The translations under genes were made by a program, and so were the position numbers. This document shows positions 7,523 to 14,332 of a stretch of DNA of 14,333 bases, piece by piece. The notes under the pieces were generated by a model that had not been told where the DNA came from, did not search any database, and worked only from the letters and a program-made list of their open reading frames with translations. The DNA lies in assembly GCA_964627045.1 (NCBI GenBank), contig CAZVIK010000092.1, positions 1 through 14,333 on the forward strand, given 5' to 3'. The stretch comes from CAZVIK01 sp964627045 (lineage in GTDB: Bacteria > Acidobacteriota > Terriglobia > Bryobacterales > Bryobacteraceae). Position 1 is the first letter of the stretch. Every line of letters starts with the position of its first letter.

Positions 7523-8542
7523 TCACTGGGATTGTCGGTCGTCGGCGGCCAGTTCGTCCACTCGCCGTTTCAACTCGCGTACGCTTTTGACCAGATCCGG
7601 CAGCTTGGGGAAGGCCGCGACGGCGCGGCGCCAAACCGAGGCGTCAAAGGCTGGGGATCCTGAGATGACCTGGCCCGCGCCCACATCCCCTCCCACGCCG
7701 CTTTGCGCATAGACCACGGCGGCGTCGTGAATGGTGAGATGGCCGGACACCCCCACCTGGCCGGCAAGCACGACGCTCTTGCCGAGGACGGTGCTTCCAG
7801 CCAGTCCCACTTGCGCACAGATGATGTCGTCCTCGCCCACCACACAGGCGTGGCCGACCTGCACCAGGCTGTCGATCTTGGCCCCGCGTTTCACCCGCGT
7901 CTCGCCGACCGTGGCGCGGTCCACCGAGGATAGCGACTGGATCTCGACATCGTCTTCGATCACTGTGGGACCGCTCTGCACGATCTTATAGTGCGTCCCG
8001 TCCTGGCGCAGGGCGAATCCGAAACCGTCGCCGCCGATCACGACACCGTTCTGAAGGACCACGCGGTTGCCGATGCGGCAATANNNNNNNNNNTCGGGAT
8101 GGCCAGAGATGCCATCTGGGCCAAAGTAAATCACCACGTGGGGGTGCAGCACGGCATTGCGCCCAATGACGACATCCTCCCCGACGGCGACAAAAGGCCC
8201 GACGTAAGCGCCCTCGCCGATTACGGCCGACGGCGCGACCGCCGCCGTAGGATGGACTCCCGGGGCGGGGCGCGGGGGCACATAAAACATCTCCAGGGCG
8301 CGCGCGAAATCCAGGTAGGGGTTGGAGGAGATCAGGCACGTGATGGTGTGATCCTTCACCGGTTCCGATACCAGAATGGCGGCGGCGCGTGTGTGTTTCA
8401 CCTTGGGGGCGTAGCGCGGATTCGCCAGGAATGTCAGTTCTGTGGGGCCGGCGTGCTCCATTCCGGCGACACCGGTGATCTCCATCTCCCCGTCGCCCGC
8501 CAGCCGGCACCCGAGTCGCGTGGCGATTTCGCGGAGCTTCAT
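7523..8542 (-). CDS. lpxD: UDP-3-O-(3-hydroxyacyl)glucosamine N-acyltransferase (interrupted by a 10-N assembly gap)
   Basis: LpxD adds the second 3-hydroxyacyl chain to UDP-3-O-acyl-glucosamine, the third step of lipid A synthesis, in the cytoplasm. The reading is 339 residues including four unknown ones, close to the usual length. The N-terminal uridine-binding domain (about 1-95) includes TELTFLANPRYAPKV. The left-handed beta-helix of hexapeptide repeats runs about 98-290, with QNGVVIGGDGFGFA, the catalytic-His strand LVQVGHACVVG (H231 by alignment) and QVGLAGS. A C-terminal helix (about 303-335) completes the fold. Residues 150-153 fall in the gap. The stretch just before it (FGPDGISGHP) fits the hexapeptide pattern poorly, so local sequence may be wrong or missing. 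The usual partners fabZ, lpxA, lpxB and bamA are not here; the downstream neighbour is a LOG-family gene. Confidence 0.93.
   Translation of the reverse strand: MKLREIATRLGCRLAGDGEMEITGVAGMEHAGPTELTFLANPRYAPKVKHTRAAAILVSEPVKDHTITCLISSNPYLDFARALEMFYVPPRPAPGVHPTAAVAPSAVIGEGAYVGPFVAVGEDVVIGRNAVLHPHVVIYFGPDGISGHPXXXXYCRIGNRVVLQNGVVIGGDGFGFALRQDGTHYKIVQSGPTVIEDDVEIQSLSSVDRATVGETRVKRGAKIDSLVQVGHACVVGEDDIICAQVGLAGSTVLGKSVVLAGQVGVSGHLTIHDAAVVYAQSGVGGDVGAGQVISGSPAFDASVWRRAVAAFPKLPDLVKSVRELKRRVDELAADDRQSQ
8084..8093. other. Assembly gap (run of 10 N) inside lpxD
   Basis: Exactly ten N bases are likely a scaffold placeholder, so the true missing length is unknown. The two halves of lpxD happen to stay in the same frame across it. 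A near-perfect inverted repeat starts seven bases away (TGGCC/GGCCA outer arms and AGATG/CATCT inner arms at about 8100-8123), which may have disturbed the assembly. Confidence 0.97.
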
Positions 8543-8592
8543 AGCCTAAGGGTACACCACGCGAATGGGCCGCGCCCCCGCGCCCTCCGCAT

Positions 8593-11424
8593 GTGAGAAA
8601 ATTAACAAGTTATATGCGCTTGGGCCTTATGGTAACGGTGTGGCTTCTCGTGTGTCTCCACGCGGCACGCGGGCAGGAATCCCCCGTCCCCCCCGAAATG
8701 CAGAAGGCCCTGGAGGAGTTCCGGGTGCAGACCCGAAATCTCGGAATGCGACAGGACAGCCCGCCGCGCGTGGCAGCCCGGGGCGCAGCCACGCCGCCCT
8801 GGCACGGAAGGGTATACGAAAACTTTCGCAACGATTTTCTGGACGCCGTGCCGCACGAAATCAAGCAGGGCGGCGGCGCCAAATCGGTCCTGCGCCGGAA
8901 CCAGTTCGGTTTCAACGCAAGCGGGCCGCTGGTGATTCCGAAGATCTACCACGGCGGGCGCCGCACCTTCCTTTCGGTGTTCTTCGAGGGTGTGCGCGAC
9001 CGCACTTCCCGATCCTTCCTGGAGACGATTGCCACCGGGCCGGAGCGGCGCGGCGACTTTTCGGCGACCGTTGACGACTCGGGCACTCCCCTCGTTCTCT
9101 ATGATCCGGAGGCCACGTCCCCGAACCCCGCCTTCGATCCTTCGCAGGCGGTTAGCGCGTCCAATCTCCAGTATTTCCGCAGCCCCTTCCCCGGGAACAT
9201 AATCCCGCAAGAACGGTTGAGCCCCGTGGCGCAAGCGGCGCTTGGCTACTATCCGGCTCCCAACGTGGCGATTGGGCCCTACGACAAGAACAACTTCTTC
9301 CAGGTGGACCCGGAGACCAACAACGCCAACGGTGTGATTATCAAGCTCGATCACAGTGTTGGCGAGCGGCACCGGGTTTCGGTGGAGACCGCGCTGTCCA
9401 ACGGACTGGAGCGCCCGGCGCGGCGTATTCTCTCGCCCGCGAATCCCGGGATGCCGACCAGGGAATTCCAGAGCAGGCGCGGCGGCCTGGAGCACGTGTT
9501 CACTCGGACGCCCCGGGAAGTCGTGACGTTCGGCTTTATGGGCGAGACCGAGATCTCAACAACCGGCGGAAGGGGCCGGGAGGACTTTACTGCACGAATC
9601 GGGCTCCCGGGATCCGGCGGACTGGCTTTCCCTTCGTTCTGGTTCAGCCCGTACCTTCAGATGGGACGGGCCAGTCCGCAGGCTCGGAACAGCCGGACGT
9701 CGTATGCCTGGGAGGGAGGATACTCGCTGCGCTTGAACCAGCACAGCTTGCGGTTTACGGTACGTTACGTCCGCGAGCAGGTCAACGTGTACTCCTCCCG
9801 CTATCCGGCCGGAATGCTTACCTTCGGAAACGGCCTTACGAGCTTGCCGGGGATCGTAAACACCGGCCACGCCTTCGGGAGCTTCCTGTTGGGGATGCCA
9901 TACTACGCTGAAAAGACCTACGCGGTGTCTCCTTCCTACTTCCGGCGGCAGTTGTGGACGGCGTCGGTGCGCGAGCAATTCGAACTTAGCAAGGCGTTAA
10001 CGCTGTCCGTCAGTCTGAGCCTGGCGGCCACCAGTCCCCGGACCGAAAAGTACGACCGGCAGTCGACGGTGGATCTGCAAGCCATCAACCCCGTCAATGG
10101 ACGGCCGGGAGCGGCGGTGGTGGCGGGACGCGATGGGCGCGGGCGCGCCTTCCGGCCGCACCTGGTGAAGTTGCAGCCGCGCGCGGGCATCGCATGGAGT
10201 CCCGGAGGCGACGCCCGAACGGTTCTGCGAGCCGGCTACAGCCGCTATTACAGCGCCGGAATGATCAGTTCGTTCCAATGGGGCACGCAGGCGTTCAATG
10301 CATCGCCGTCTTACACCTCCCCGAACTCACAGCTCGAGCCCGTCTTCCGGCTCCGCGACGGAATCCCGCCGCTGACCCACCCGCTGCCGGATTTCCGGCC
10401 CGAAGCTGCGAATGACACCGCCGCCGATCTTTTTGACGCCACTTCCCGCCAACCCACCTACCAGTCGTTCGAACTATCGGCCGAGCGGCGGCTCCCCGGA
10501 GGCCTGCTGGTTTCGGCGGGCGGAGAATACGAAACCGGCAGAAACGTGCTGGTGGGAACCAACGCCGCGCGCCCCAACGCGGCGCCGCTCTCCGCTCTGG
10601 TCTTCCGCGACCTTCTGTACGACGAAGAGTTCAATCGCTCGATCCGTCCTTACCCGCAGTACAAAAACTTCGAACTGGGCAATGCCTACCCGCACGGGCG
10701 CTATGCGCGGACTTCGGCGTTCGCCCGGATCGAGGCCAGGGTTTCATCTGGTCTCAACTTCGCGATTCGCTACGAAGCCTCGCGCCAGTACGACGATTAC
10801 TCGGGCATGTACCCGCGGCAGGACTACTACAACTCTCGCAACGAGTGGTCGCTCTCCGCCTTCAACGCGCCGCACCGGCTTACCGTGACCTACGTGTACG
10901 AGATTCCAGTCGGACCGGGCAAGCGCTTGCGTGTCTCTAGGGCATGGCTGAACCGGATCGTGGAGGGCTGGGCGGTCAGCGGATCGACCTCGGTTCTCGG
11001 AGGCGAACCAATCCTTCTTCGGCCGTTGTTCAACAACACGGGTGGCATTGTGCCTGGGCTTCGGGTGAACGTGGTAGAGGGCGTTGACCCCCGCGTTGGC
11101 AAGCCGGGGCCGGAGGCGTGGTTCAACCCCGCCGCGTTCGGTCAGCCCGCCGATTTCACGCTCGGCAACGGGCCGCGCACGCACCCGGTTCTGCGCAACC
11201 CGCTCAACCAGAATCACGACCTTTCCATGACGAAGCGAATTACCCTGAAGCGAGAGACGACACTGGAGATCAACGCCGTGGGGTTGAATTTTCTGAATCA
11301 TGCCAATTGGACCAACCCCGACCCGGTCATCGGTTCGGCCTCTTCGCCGAACACAAACGCAGGCAGGATTACAGGCAGTTTTGGAGGCCGGGTCATGCAA
11401 CTCGGCGTGAGGATCAGTTTCTAA
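8593..11424 (+). CDS. Oar-like TonB-dependent-receptor-type outer-membrane barrel lacking carboxypeptidase-like and plug domains
   Basis: Predicted outer-membrane beta-barrel of 943 residues. It has a signal peptide (about 1-27, core LGLMVTVWLLVCLHA) and then only about 45 unassigned residues. It then joins the Oar-type family at WHGRVYENFRNDFLDA (70-85), NQFGFNASGPLVIP (103-116), RRTFLSVFFEGVR (123-135), RRGDFS and the PFPGNIIPQERLSPVA segment. Aromatic-rich barrel strands run to a C-terminal RVMQLGVRISF with terminal Phe, a BAM-type insertion signal. Family members are usually about 1,050-1,250 residues, with an N-terminal carboxypeptidase-regulatory-like domain and a plug; both are essentially absent. 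No frameshift explains this: the signal peptide is in frame with the barrel. The start is GTG 8593 or, equally well, ATG 8614 (MRLGLMV); both leave a good signal peptide. Its TAA overlaps the next gene's ATG by one base. The substrate is unknown. Confidence 0.85.
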   Translation: MRKLTSYMRLGLMVTVWLLVCLHAARGQESPVPPEMQKALEEFRVQTRNLGMRQDSPPRVAARGAATPPWHGRVYENFRNDFLDAVPHEIKQGGGAKSVLRRNQFGFNASGPLVIPKIYHGGRRTFLSVFFEGVRDRTSRSFLETIATGPERRGDFSATVDDSGTPLVLYDPEATSPNPAFDPSQAVSASNLQYFRSPFPGNIIPQERLSPVAQAALGYYPAPNVAIGPYDKNNFFQVDPETNNANGVIIKLDHSVGERHRVSVETALSNGLERPARRILSPANPGMPTREFQSRRGGLEHVFTRTPREVVTFGFMGETEISTTGGRGREDFTARIGLPGSGGLAFPSFWFSPYLQMGRASPQARNSRTSYAWEGGYSLRLNQHSLRFTVRYVREQVNVYSSRYPAGMLTFGNGLTSLPGIVNTGHAFGSFLLGMPYYAEKTYAVSPSYFRRQLWTASVREQFELSKALTLSVSLSLAATSPRTEKYDRQSTVDLQAINPVNGRPGAAVVAGRDGRGRAFRPHLVKLQPRAGIAWSPGGDARTVLRAGYSRYYSAGMISSFQWGTQAFNASPSYTSPNSQLEPVFRLRDGIPPLTHPLPDFRPEAANDTAADLFDATSRQPTYQSFELSAERRLPGGLLVSAGGEYETGRNVLVGTNAARPNAAPLSALVFRDLLYDEEFNRSIRPYPQYKNFELGNAYPHGRYARTSAFARIEARVSSGLNFAIRYEASRQYDDYSGMYPRQDYYNSRNEWSLSAFNAPHRLTVTYVYEIPVGPGKRLRVSRAWLNRIVEGWAVSGSTSVLGGEPILLRPLFNNTGGIVPGLRVNVVEGVDPRVGKPGPEAWFNPAAFGQPADFTLGNGPRTHPVLRNPLNQNHDLSMTKRITLKRETTLEINAVGLNFLNHANWTNPDPVIGSASSPNTNAGRITGSFGGRVMQLGVRISF

Positions 11425-12350
11425 TGCGAGTCGCGGTGGCGTTTTTGATGGCGGTGTTTCTGGCGGCCGCGCAGTCACCGGAGCCCCCGGCGAAGGTCCT
11501 TCGCGTGCCGGTACGAGCGGCCCAGGCGGCCGACGGGGCCGAAGTCCCGGTCGCGCCGGGGGGGTGGCGAGCCACGGTGGCCGGACAACCGGTCTCGCCG
11601 ACGGGGATTTTGGGGCCGTCGGATGAGCTGTTGCTGCTGGTCGTAAGCGATGTTACCGGCGACCTGACCCTTGTGGAAACGGCCAAGCGGGCGCTCGCCG
11701 CCGCGATCCGAGAAATGCCGTCGAACTCTTGGGTGGGCCTGCTGCGCGCGCAGGACGGGCTGCGCGTGGTCCTGGACCCCACCGGCGACCACGAGGCGGT
11801 GGCGAAGGCGGTGCAGTCGCTGCCGGTTAGCGGAAGACCCGGGTTGCTGGAGAGTGTGCACGCGGCTGCGGCGCTGGCCAGCGCGGTTCGAGCCAAGGCC
11901 GGGGTGCGTGTGGCGGTGTTGTTCTTGTCCGACAGCGACGTCCGCAATTCGCGAGAGGACTTCAGCAACCCCGTAATCAACGAGAGCGACCGCCGGGATA
12001 TGAGCCGCCGGTTTTCCGACGCCCTGATCCGGGAGAGAATCGCGAAACTGGAAGCCGGCCTCGAGGCTCTGGACGCGCCGGTGTTCATCCTGCACCTGGA
12101 CTATCGGAGCGACGCGCTAAACGTCGCTTACCAAAGCGGCCTCTTGCGGTTGGCGGCGGTGTCTGGGGGCGACAGCGTTTTCTGCCGTTCGCAGAACGAA
12201 ATCCCGAATGCCACGGCGCGAGTGCTGAATATGATCGCTTCGCATTACAGTGTAGACGTGGCTGTGCCGTCTGCGGCGCCGGCGCAGGTCGAGGTCAGCC
12301 TGGAGTGCGACGAGTGTTCGCTGATCCACCGGACGCGTTTTCGCCTCTGA
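11424..12350 (+). CDS. Secreted VWFA-related (Acidobacterial type) protein with degenerate MIDAS
   Basis: A 308-residue exported protein with signal peptide MRVAVAFLMAVFLAAAQS. A short strand region, GGWRATVAGQPVS (46-58), matches the pre-domain of the 'VWFA-related Acidobacterial domain' family. The von Willebrand A-like fold runs from DELLLLVVSDVTGD (67-80) to about residue 275. In functional VWA domains the metal site reads DxSxS, then a Thr, then an Asp. Here strand 1 reads SDVTGDL, the GGT-like loop reads GRPGLLESV (Pro at 139 where Thr is expected), and only the late Asp (FLSDSD, 168-172) is kept. Three cysteines lie in the C-terminal part (C254, C295, C298). The start codon overlaps the barrel gene's stop (TAATG), so translation is probably coupled and the two products may act together in the envelope. 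The family call is by pattern and context and is less sure than the fold. Confidence 0.8.
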   Translation: MRVAVAFLMAVFLAAAQSPEPPAKVLRVPVRAAQAADGAEVPVAPGGWRATVAGQPVSPTGILGPSDELLLLVVSDVTGDLTLVETAKRALAAAIREMPSNSWVGLLRAQDGLRVVLDPTGDHEAVAKAVQSLPVSGRPGLLESVHAAAALASAVRAKAGVRVAVLFLSDSDVRNSREDFSNPVINESDRRDMSRRFSDALIRERIAKLEAGLEALDAPVFILHLDYRSDALNVAYQSGLLRLAAVSGGDSVFCRSQNEIPNATARVLNMIASHYSVDVAVPSAAPAQVEVSLECDECSLIHRTRFRL

Positions 12351-12375
12351 TCCGGCGGGCCCGAACTGCTGGCAT

Positions 12376-12657
12376 TCACTGCCTCTCGTTGAACTTGTCC
12401 CGGCAGGCTTCCGAGCAGAAGTGAACCACTTCGCCGCGGACGGTCTTCTTAACACTGGAGGCGGCAGCGACGTAGGTCCCACAGACCGGGTCGCGTTTCA
12501 ATTCGCCGGCGTTCGGAGCCGAAGGGCGTCCGGAGGCTCCCGGCGGGGCCGAAGGCCCGGCCAGGTCAGTGAACGCCTTTCCTATGATCCCAATGACGAA
12601 GCGCAGGAAGGTAATGGCGAAGATGGCGAGGAAAAGATAGAGGACGGTCCTAATCAT
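12376..12657 (-). CDS. Small membrane-anchored YHS/TRASH-type cysteine protein
   Basis: A 93-residue protein with one N-terminal TM helix (about 4-26, VLYLFLAIFAITFLRF) and a Pro/Ala/Ser linker (about 33-51). The C-terminal YHS/TRASH-like domain (about 55-93) reads DPVCGTYV and HFCSEACRDKF (C59, C81, C85). Such Cys-x(21)-Cys-x3-Cys domains are associated with metal binding or metal sensing; the metal is not predictable. The start at ATG 12657 (MIRTVLYLF) is preferred. The in-frame ATG at 12675 lies in the loop of a strong hairpin and would add only RAPPP. It follows the TPR gene on the same strand after 42 bp and faces the VWA gene end-to-end, with 25 bp between the stops. No ribosome site is visible. 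Confidence 0.8.
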   Translation of the reverse strand: MIRTVLYLFLAIFAITFLRFVIGIIGKAFTDLAGPSAPPGASGRPSAPNAGELKRDPVCGTYVAAASSVKKTVRGEVVHFCSEACRDKFNERQ

Positions 12658-12662
12658 GGGAG

Positions 12663-12685
12663 GGGGCGCCCGCATGGGGCGCCCC
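12663..12685 (-). terminator. Perfect 9-bp GC hairpin between TPR and YHS genes
   Basis: GGGGCGCCC (12663-12671) pairs perfectly with GGGCGCCCC (12677-12685) around the 5-nt loop GCATG. It lies between the TPR gene's stop (12700) and the YHS gene's start (12657). There is no T tract on either side, so it may be a U-less terminator, an mRNA-processing or stabilising element, or a structure limiting translation of the YHS gene, whose start is 5 nt away. The stem is certain as sequence; the function is not. Confidence 0.5.
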
Positions 12686-12699
12686 AGAACCGTTGACGG

Positions 12700-13857
12700 C
12701 TACTTCTTGCCCGACTTCTTCGTCGTCTTCTTGGCGTCGGGGTTGGTATAAGTCGTTTCGATGGACTCGTTCAACGACTGCAGAATGGTCTTGGCCTGGT
12801 CGGCGTTCGGGCCGCTCGGTTCGAGCTTCAGATACGTCTGGAGCGCTTCGGCTGTTCCGGGCGGCGGCTGAATCTTGCCGTCGGGGGCGATCTGCGCTTT
12901 GCCGAGCAGGTAGAGCCCGTACTGGAACTGAGCGGGGGCGTAGTCGGGGCTCAGGGAGATGGCCTTTTTGAACGCCTCGCCGGCGGCATCCAGTTGGCCG
13001 GTGTTCATCATCACCGCGCCCATGTTGTAGTAGTACTTTCCGGCGCCCGGCACATCCAAAGCAGCGGCCTTCTCAAGCTCGGCTTGCGCTTCGGGGAGCT
13101 TCTTGGCGCGAACCAGGGCCAGCGCATAGTTGTTGTGCAAACCGGCGTCGTCCGGCTTAAGTTCCAGCGCCTTGACGTAGGCGTCCAGCGCCTTGGTCAA
13201 CGCGTCCTGCTGCTCCTGGCCGGTCTTGGTCTGGGCGAACTGTGTGTAAGCCTCGGCGAGTTGACCCCACACCGCGCTCTGCTTGGGGTCGGCTTCGGAA
13301 GCCTTCACAAACTGTTCGACGGCAACGGCGAACTGATTGGCCTTCATTGCCTCCATGCCGGCGTTAAAGGCGTCGCTCAACGCCTTGTTCTTCGCCAGCG
13401 CAGCGGCGCGCTCCTTCATCGCTCTTTCAAGCTGTTCTTTTTGCTCGGCTGACATGCCCCGGGTTTGGTCGGCCGTGAGTTCGCCCGCGGCGAGCGCCGC
13501 CTCTTGCTTCTTTTTCGCGCCTAGGTCGAAGTCCGCACGCGCCTGGTCCCCGATCGACACCACAATGTTCATCTTGGAGTCGACTTCCCTGTCATTCACG
13601 ATCAGGGTGACGGTGTAGTTGGTGGATCGGCCTGAGGGAAGTCCGGCGTGGAAAAACTCGCCGCGGTTGTTGGTCTTGGTTTGGTACTGTCCCTTGATAT
13701 CGTTACGGACAATCCGGATCACGGCGTTGGCTATGGGCTTGCCGTCCTCATCGACGGCCTTGCCGGCGATGGCGCCCATCTGCGCCGAAGCCGAACCCGC
13801 AAACAAGAGAAGCACGAGTACTGCGCACGCAATGCTGCTGACAACAGTTCTACCCAT
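12700..13857 (-). CDS. Secreted TPR protein with N-terminal carboxypeptidase-regulatory-like domain
   Basis: A 385-residue exported protein. The signal peptide is MGRTVVSSIACAVLVLLLFA with probable cleavage after ASA (residue 25). A carboxypeptidase-regulatory-like beta-sandwich (about 28-112) shows GKAVDEDGKPIANAVIRI and NNRGEFFHAGLPSG. A charged helix (115-160) follows, then tetratricopeptide repeats (about 163-350), for example AVEQFVKASEADPKQSAVWG, LDAYVKALELKPDDAGLHNN and AGEAFKKAISLSPDYAPAQF. The C-terminal tail is lysine-rich (KKTTKKSGKK). It probably acts in the periplasm or at the envelope as a protein-binding scaffold; the partner is unknown. The ATG at 13857 is chosen because it begins the signal peptide. 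The open frame extends 18 codons further but that part is not signal-like. GGAG lies about 10 nt upstream. The gene is 77 bp downstream of thioredoxin on the same strand. Confidence 0.87.
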   Translation of the reverse strand: MGRTVVSSIACAVLVLLLFAGSASAQMGAIAGKAVDEDGKPIANAVIRIVRNDIKGQYQTKTNNRGEFFHAGLPSGRSTNYTVTLIVNDREVDSKMNIVVSIGDQARADFDLGAKKKQEAALAAGELTADQTRGMSAEQKEQLERAMKERAAALAKNKALSDAFNAGMEAMKANQFAVAVEQFVKASEADPKQSAVWGQLAEAYTQFAQTKTGQEQQDALTKALDAYVKALELKPDDAGLHNNYALALVRAKKLPEAQAELEKAAALDVPGAGKYYYNMGAVMMNTGQLDAAGEAFKKAISLSPDYAPAQFQYGLYLLGKAQIAPDGKIQPPPGTAEALQTYLKLEPSGPNADQAKTILQSLNESIETTYTNPDAKKTTKKSGKK

Positions 13858-13934
13858 ATTAGGAGGTCTCCACTGCCAGAATACTACAAAGCGGAGACGG
13901 TGCGAAACCACCCGCCGGAACCGGAGCCCGCTGC

Positions 13935-14264
13935 TCAGAGGTGCGCGTCGAGCATCTTTTGGACTTCGCTCTTCCCGACCGCCCCCACTCGCTGTTCGAC
14001 CACCTTGCCACCCTTAAAAAGCAGCAGCGTCGGAATTCCCCGAATTCCGTACCGCATGGCCGTGTTGCCGTTGTCGTCCACATTGAGCTTGCCGACCTTC
14101 ACCTTGCCGGCGTAATCGGTCGCCACAGTGTCGATGGTCGGCTCCATCATGCGGCACGGACCGCACCACTCCGCCCAGAAATCCACCAGAACCGGGGTTT
14201 CCGAGTTGAGGACGTCATTATCGAAACTCGTATCGCTGAAGGTCAGGGTGTTGAGGCCCGCCAT
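13935..14264 (-). CDS. trxA: Thioredoxin
   Basis: Cytoplasmic thiol-disulfide reductant of 109 residues, the standard length. The active site WAEWCGPCRMM has both redox cysteines (C33 and C36 by count). The cis-proline loop is RGIPTLLLF and the C-terminal helix ends VQKMLDAHL. There is no signal peptide, so it is a cytoplasmic TrxA rather than a periplasmic thioredoxin-like protein. The start is fixed by an AGGAG 6 nt upstream. It is the first gene of the minus-strand group at the right end, ahead of the TPR gene. Confidence 0.96.
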   Translation of the reverse strand: MAGLNTLTFSDTSFDNDVLNSETPVLVDFWAEWCGPCRMMEPTIDTVATDYAGKVKVGKLNVDDNGNTAMRYGIRGIPTLLLFKGGKVVEQRVGAVGKSEVQKMLDAHL

Positions 14265-14270
14265 TTGTTT

Positions 14271-14275
14271 CTCCT
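14271..14275 (-). promoter_or_regulatory. Ribosome binding site of thioredoxin gene
   Basis: AGGAG on the minus strand, 6 nt before the ATG at 14264. It is the clearest Shine-Dalgarno site in the window and fixes the thioredoxin start. Confidence 0.8.
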
Positions 14276-14295
14276 GTTAATCGTTGGATGAAGCC

Positions 14296-14332
14296 GTCAC
14301 CTTTTCGGTTTCACACGGCGGTGGAAGGTGAC
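14296..14332. repeat. Inverted repeat GTCACCTT / AAGGTGAC upstream of thioredoxin
   Basis: Two perfect 8-bp arms (14296-14303 and 14325-14332) are separated by 21 bp, about 30 bp upstream of the thioredoxin start. The spacing of arm centres (29 bp, close to three helical turns) would suit a regulator bound as separated half-sites. The stem could equally belong to the terminator or leader of a gene beyond the window edge. No T tract is visible inside the window. Confidence 0.45.

Noticed and set aside
8084..8093. lpxD as a pseudogene because of the interruption
   Set aside because: The interruption is a run of N, not a stop or frameshift; both halves are conserved and in frame.
11118..11423. 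N-terminal extension of the VWA-like gene back to 11118
   Set aside because: It overlaps the conserved end of the barrel gene in another frame, while ATG 11424 begins a textbook signal peptide.
13861..13866. AGGAGG on the plus strand as a ribosome site for a rightward gene
   Set aside because: No plausible plus-strand coding region follows; the sequence is antisense to thioredoxin. It is upstream of the TPR gene only as its complement.
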